DNA from: Spongiihabitans sp965206355
Lineage (GTDB): Bacteria > Pseudomonadota > Gammaproteobacteria > Arenicellales > Poriferihabitantaceae
Assembly (NCBI GenBank): GCA_965206355.1
Contig: OZ242212.1
Coordinates: forward strand, 62,001-126,000
Direction of reading: 5' to 3'
DNA length: 64,000 nt
The stretch's first letter is position 1, and each line of letters begins with the position of its first letter. The notes under the pieces were generated by a model, which saw only the letters and a program-made list of their open reading frames with translations, was not told the DNA's origin and ran no database searches. Made by a program: the position numbers and the translations under genes. Shown piece by piece: positions 61,921 to 64,000 of the stretch.

Positions 61921-62082
61921 GAGACCTTTGCACGGAAGATGAGTTCGCTTTCAGGCCAGGCAAAAACGCACGGAATGAGGGAGTTTATGCTTATCAATGA
62001 CCGATTGAGACCAATTTTACCAACAGTAGGCGCTTTTAGGCGACGCAGTATGCAGGTGAAATGGCTTTCGTGTAAAGGTCTC
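61921..62082 (+). mobile_element. MITE-like repeat copy 10 (162-bp form)
   Basis: Forward long form beginning directly after the TAA stop of the sirohydrochlorin chelatase gene. Left flank ACTAA and right flank AATAA form a 5-bp duplication with one mismatch, so the duplicated target contained the stop codon. Confidence 0.93.
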
Positions 62083-62202
62083 AATAACAAATTAAGCACT
62101 CATTCACAGCATACATTTTACTGGACAGAAAATTGACAATGGAAAAATTGACAAGGAAAATTACGAGACACCCTGCAACCACATACACGGACAGAAAAAC
62201 CA

Positions 62203-62991
62203 ATGAATGAGATCTATCTTTATATTATGTTAGGCAGTGGCACCGGCATACTCGCTGGTCTGCTCGGCGTGGGTGGCGGGCAAATTATTGTTCCCGGTCT
62301 GATTTACATTTTCCTGAAAAACAATGTTTCGATTGACCATCTCATGCATATCGCGGTAGGCACCTCGCTGGCAACCATTGTCTTTACTTCAATGTCTGTG
62401 ATTTATGCCCACAACAAGCGTGGGGCGGTTATGTGGAATATGTTCAGAAAGATTGCGCCGGGTATTTTGGTGGGAGCGTTGTTGGGGGCATGGTTTGCCG
62501 ATTATTTGCGTGGTAAAACGATGATGATGATATTTGGTGTTGTGCTGATCACGTTAGCCATACCGATGTTACTCAATTTCAAACCGCGATCGTCTGCAAA
62601 ACCACCAGCGAATAAATTTATCGCGCTGATGGGGCTCGTTATTGGCGGGGTATCTGCTTTAGTGGGTATAGGTGGTGGCAGTATGAGCGTACCTTTTCTG
62701 GTATGGTGCAATGTCTCAATCCGTTGTGCAGTCGCAACCGCAGCAGCCTGTGGATTGCCACTCGCCGCTGCCGGTATGAGTGGGTTTATTGTTATGGGAT
62801 GGAATGAAGCGGCGTTACCCGATTGGAGCACTGGCTACATATATTGGCCAGCCTGTCTGGGTATTGTTTCAACCAGCCTGCTCACCGCACCTCTGGGCGC
62901 AAGATTGGCACATACCTTGCCTATTGGCATGATCAAGAAAATCTTTTCCCTCATCCTGATTATCGCGGGCATCAGAATACTAATCGGTTGA
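62203..62991 (+). CDS. TauE/SafE family sulfite/anion exporter
   Basis: Integral membrane protein of 262 residues with about eight helices in two repeats. Family glycine-rich motifs are GILAGLLGVGGGQIIVPGLIYIF near the N-terminus and GGVSALVGIGGGSMSVPFLVW in the second half. TauE/SafE proteins export sulfite, sulfoacetate or related anions. In a sulfur-metabolising autotroph sulfite export is plausible, but the substrate is inferred. MITE copy 10 lies about 120 bp upstream. Confidence 0.88.
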   Translation: MNEIYLYIMLGSGTGILAGLLGVGGGQIIVPGLIYIFLKNNVSIDHLMHIAVGTSLATIVFTSMSVIYAHNKRGAVMWNMFRKIAPGILVGALLGAWFADYLRGKTMMMIFGVVLITLAIPMLLNFKPRSSAKPPANKFIALMGLVIGGVSALVGIGGGSMSVPFLVWCNVSIRCAVATAAACGLPLAAAGMSGFIVMGWNEAALPDWSTGYIYWPACLGIVSTSLLTAPLGARLAHTLPIGMIKKIFSLILIIAGIRILIG

Positions 62992-63287
62992 GCGCGAGTT
63001 TGAGCGAGATAGTGCCGAGATTGTCTCTACCGAGATCATTTCGGTGCTGACGAATTCTTCAGATAGTTTCGGCTCGCTTTCTTCTAATAACAGGGTGGCA
63101 ACCTCTTTCATCGCTGCTTTACGTCCCCAATTGGTTCTGCTTGGCAACACGCGCCATCCCAACCCGGTATATGTCCAACATAGGACCTTGTAATCGGACA
63201 ACGAACAATCACTATCGTAAACTTTCGTCGCTTGGTGTCTGCTTGATTGCTCATTTTTTGGGTTGCCCATTCAGTTAATTTCAAGTA
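62992..63287. other. intergenic region, no convincing gene
   Basis: About 295 bp. A 96-codon minus frame (62980-63270) reads polar sequence without a recognisable family and overlaps the tauE 3' end. It is not called as a gene. Confidence 0.4.
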
Positions 63288-63426
63288 GAGACCTTTGCAC
63301 GGAAGATGATTTCGCTTTCAGGCCAGGCAAAAACGCACGGAATGAGGGAGTTTATGCTTATAAATGACCGATTGAGTACGTTTTTAACGCAGCATGCAGG
63401 TGAAATGGCTTTCGTGCAAAGGTCTC
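63288..63426 (+). mobile_element. MITE-like repeat copy 11 (139-bp form)
   Basis: Forward copy with intact ends and a perfect 5-bp target duplication AAGTA. Located between tauE and the amidase gene. Confidence 0.95.
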
Positions 63427-63748
63427 AAGTAAATAATACCCAATCGGGATATTGCTAAGCAGATACAGGCAACTGTATGCTACAAACTTTTTGAGAGCAA
63501 GCAAAACTTTCAACATTTTGCCTGTTGACGGCACAGTAAAGCGTGTTGAAAATAGGTACAATACCGAAGCCAGCAAACTTGTCTTATGCCAGTGGCTACT
63601 TATGCGCTCTTGCTGGTTTTATTTTGTTCGGAAACGAACGCTTGGCAAATCACAAACAAGCAGGTTAGCTCTGTCATTAGATGGGCCTGCCATTGATAAG
63701 AATAATGATTTCCAAAAATACCCAGAAAAATACCAGAATCGGAGTGTT
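63427..63748. other. amidase upstream region
   Basis: About 320 bp between MITE copy 11 and the amidase. No gene recognised; presumably contains the amidase promoter. Confidence 0.4.
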
Positions 63749-64000
63749 ATGAATTGGATTTATAAAACGGCTATTGAGCAACGTGCTGCGTTAGCGCGGG
63801 GCGAAATTTCTGCCCTTGAGTTACTTGATGCGACTATTGAGCATCTTGAAAATTTGGCACCTTATCTGAATCCGATTGCACTGCGACTGTATGATCATGC
63901 GCGTAAATCTGCATTGGCAGCGGATAAAAAACTGGCACAGCGAAAAGGCGGGCCGTTATGTGGCATTCCGATTACCATAAAAGATTCACAGTGGTTTGCG
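63749..64000 (+). CDS. amidase signature family protein, partial (5' end)
   Basis: First 84 residues of an amidase (GatA-like superfamily); the gene runs past the window end. GEISALELLDATIEHLENLAPYLNPIALRLYDHARKSA is the typical N-terminal helix pair. GGPLCGIPITIKDS contains the catalytic Lys of the Ser-cisSer-Lys triad. ATG 63749 has a GGAG ribosome-binding site with good spacing. The Ser residues lie beyond the window. A stand-alone amidase is more likely than GatA, because no gatC or gatB is seen nearby. Confidence 0.85.
   Translation, partial: MNWIYKTAIEQRAALARGEISALELLDATIEHLENLAPYLNPIALRLYDHARKSALAADKKLAQRKGGPLCGIPITIKDSQWFA

Noticed and set aside
62980..63270. 96-codon minus-strand frame after tauE
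   Set aside because: Polar sequence with no known domain; overlaps the tauE 3' end; may be chance. A homologue in another genome would change this view.
3145..63426. Regular repeats considered as a CRISPR array
   Set aside because: Copies are kilobases apart, in both orientations, and have inverted-repeat ends with target duplications; no spacers and no cas genes.

Overview
This window looks like the chromosome of a gammaproteobacterium, probably a chemoautotroph. The evidence is the gene content and order: murA next to his genes, lpxC-dciA-secA-argJ-mutT, rpsU-yqeY, mpl-dsbA, iscR-sufBCD, plus phosphoribulokinase with a CbbR-type regulator (Calvin cycle). A TauE/SafE exporter and a sirohydrochlorin chelatase fit a sulfur-linked lifestyle. 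No rRNA operon or CRISPR array is present, and one tRNA (Phe) was found. The exact genus cannot be read from the sequence.

Layout. 1-3.1 kb: Mrp-type Na+/H+ antiporter operon (minus strand). 3.1-5.7 kb: decayed creatinase and a type II restriction-modification pair. 6-12.6 kb: asparaginase, proS, a candidate small RNA/leader with a cold-shock gene, a LysE exporter, a class II aldolase and ispH. 12.9-17.3 kb: decayed cysH carrying an inserted repeat, a DMT transporter, rsmD-coaD-ferredoxin and a decayed tmcA. 17.4-24.5 kb: hisC, hisD, then a foreign-looking A+T-rich restriction-modification cassette sitting where hisG is usually found, then murA. 24.7-29.7 kb: SUF iron-sulfur cluster. 29.9-36.5 kb: three sulfotransferases, two glycosyltransferases and a flippase, ending near tRNA-Phe. 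36.7-38.8 kb: cbbR/prk. 38.9-48.7 kb: ampD, an IS30 remnant, lpxC, dciA, secA, argJ, mutT, coaE, yqeY, rpsU. 48.9-55 kb: mltA, rnd, mpl, dsbA, a broken methyltransferase. 55-59.5 kb: mmsA, a core-MetE-like enzyme and a MocR regulator. 60-64 kb: a broken NYN-domain gene, hemH, sirB-like gene, tauE and the start of an amidase.

Two themes stand out. First, a short transposase-less repeat (MITE-like; 139-bp and 162-bp forms) is present in 11 copies. Its ends are GAGACCTTTGCACG inverted repeats, and many copies have 5-bp target duplications. Copies sit inside cysH and an IS30 remnant, on a stop codon, and directly upstream of dciA, argJ and murA, where the repeat end could supply a ribosome-binding site. 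Second, there are many recent pseudogenes (creatinase, cysH, tmcA, an IS30 transposase, a methyltransferase, a NYN protein) beside intact housekeeping genes. This suggests a genome undergoing reduction, as in a host-associated lineage (inference). The loss of PAPS reductase while three PAPS-dependent sulfotransferases are kept suggests that activated sulfate is now used for sulfating a surface glycan rather than for assimilation (inference).
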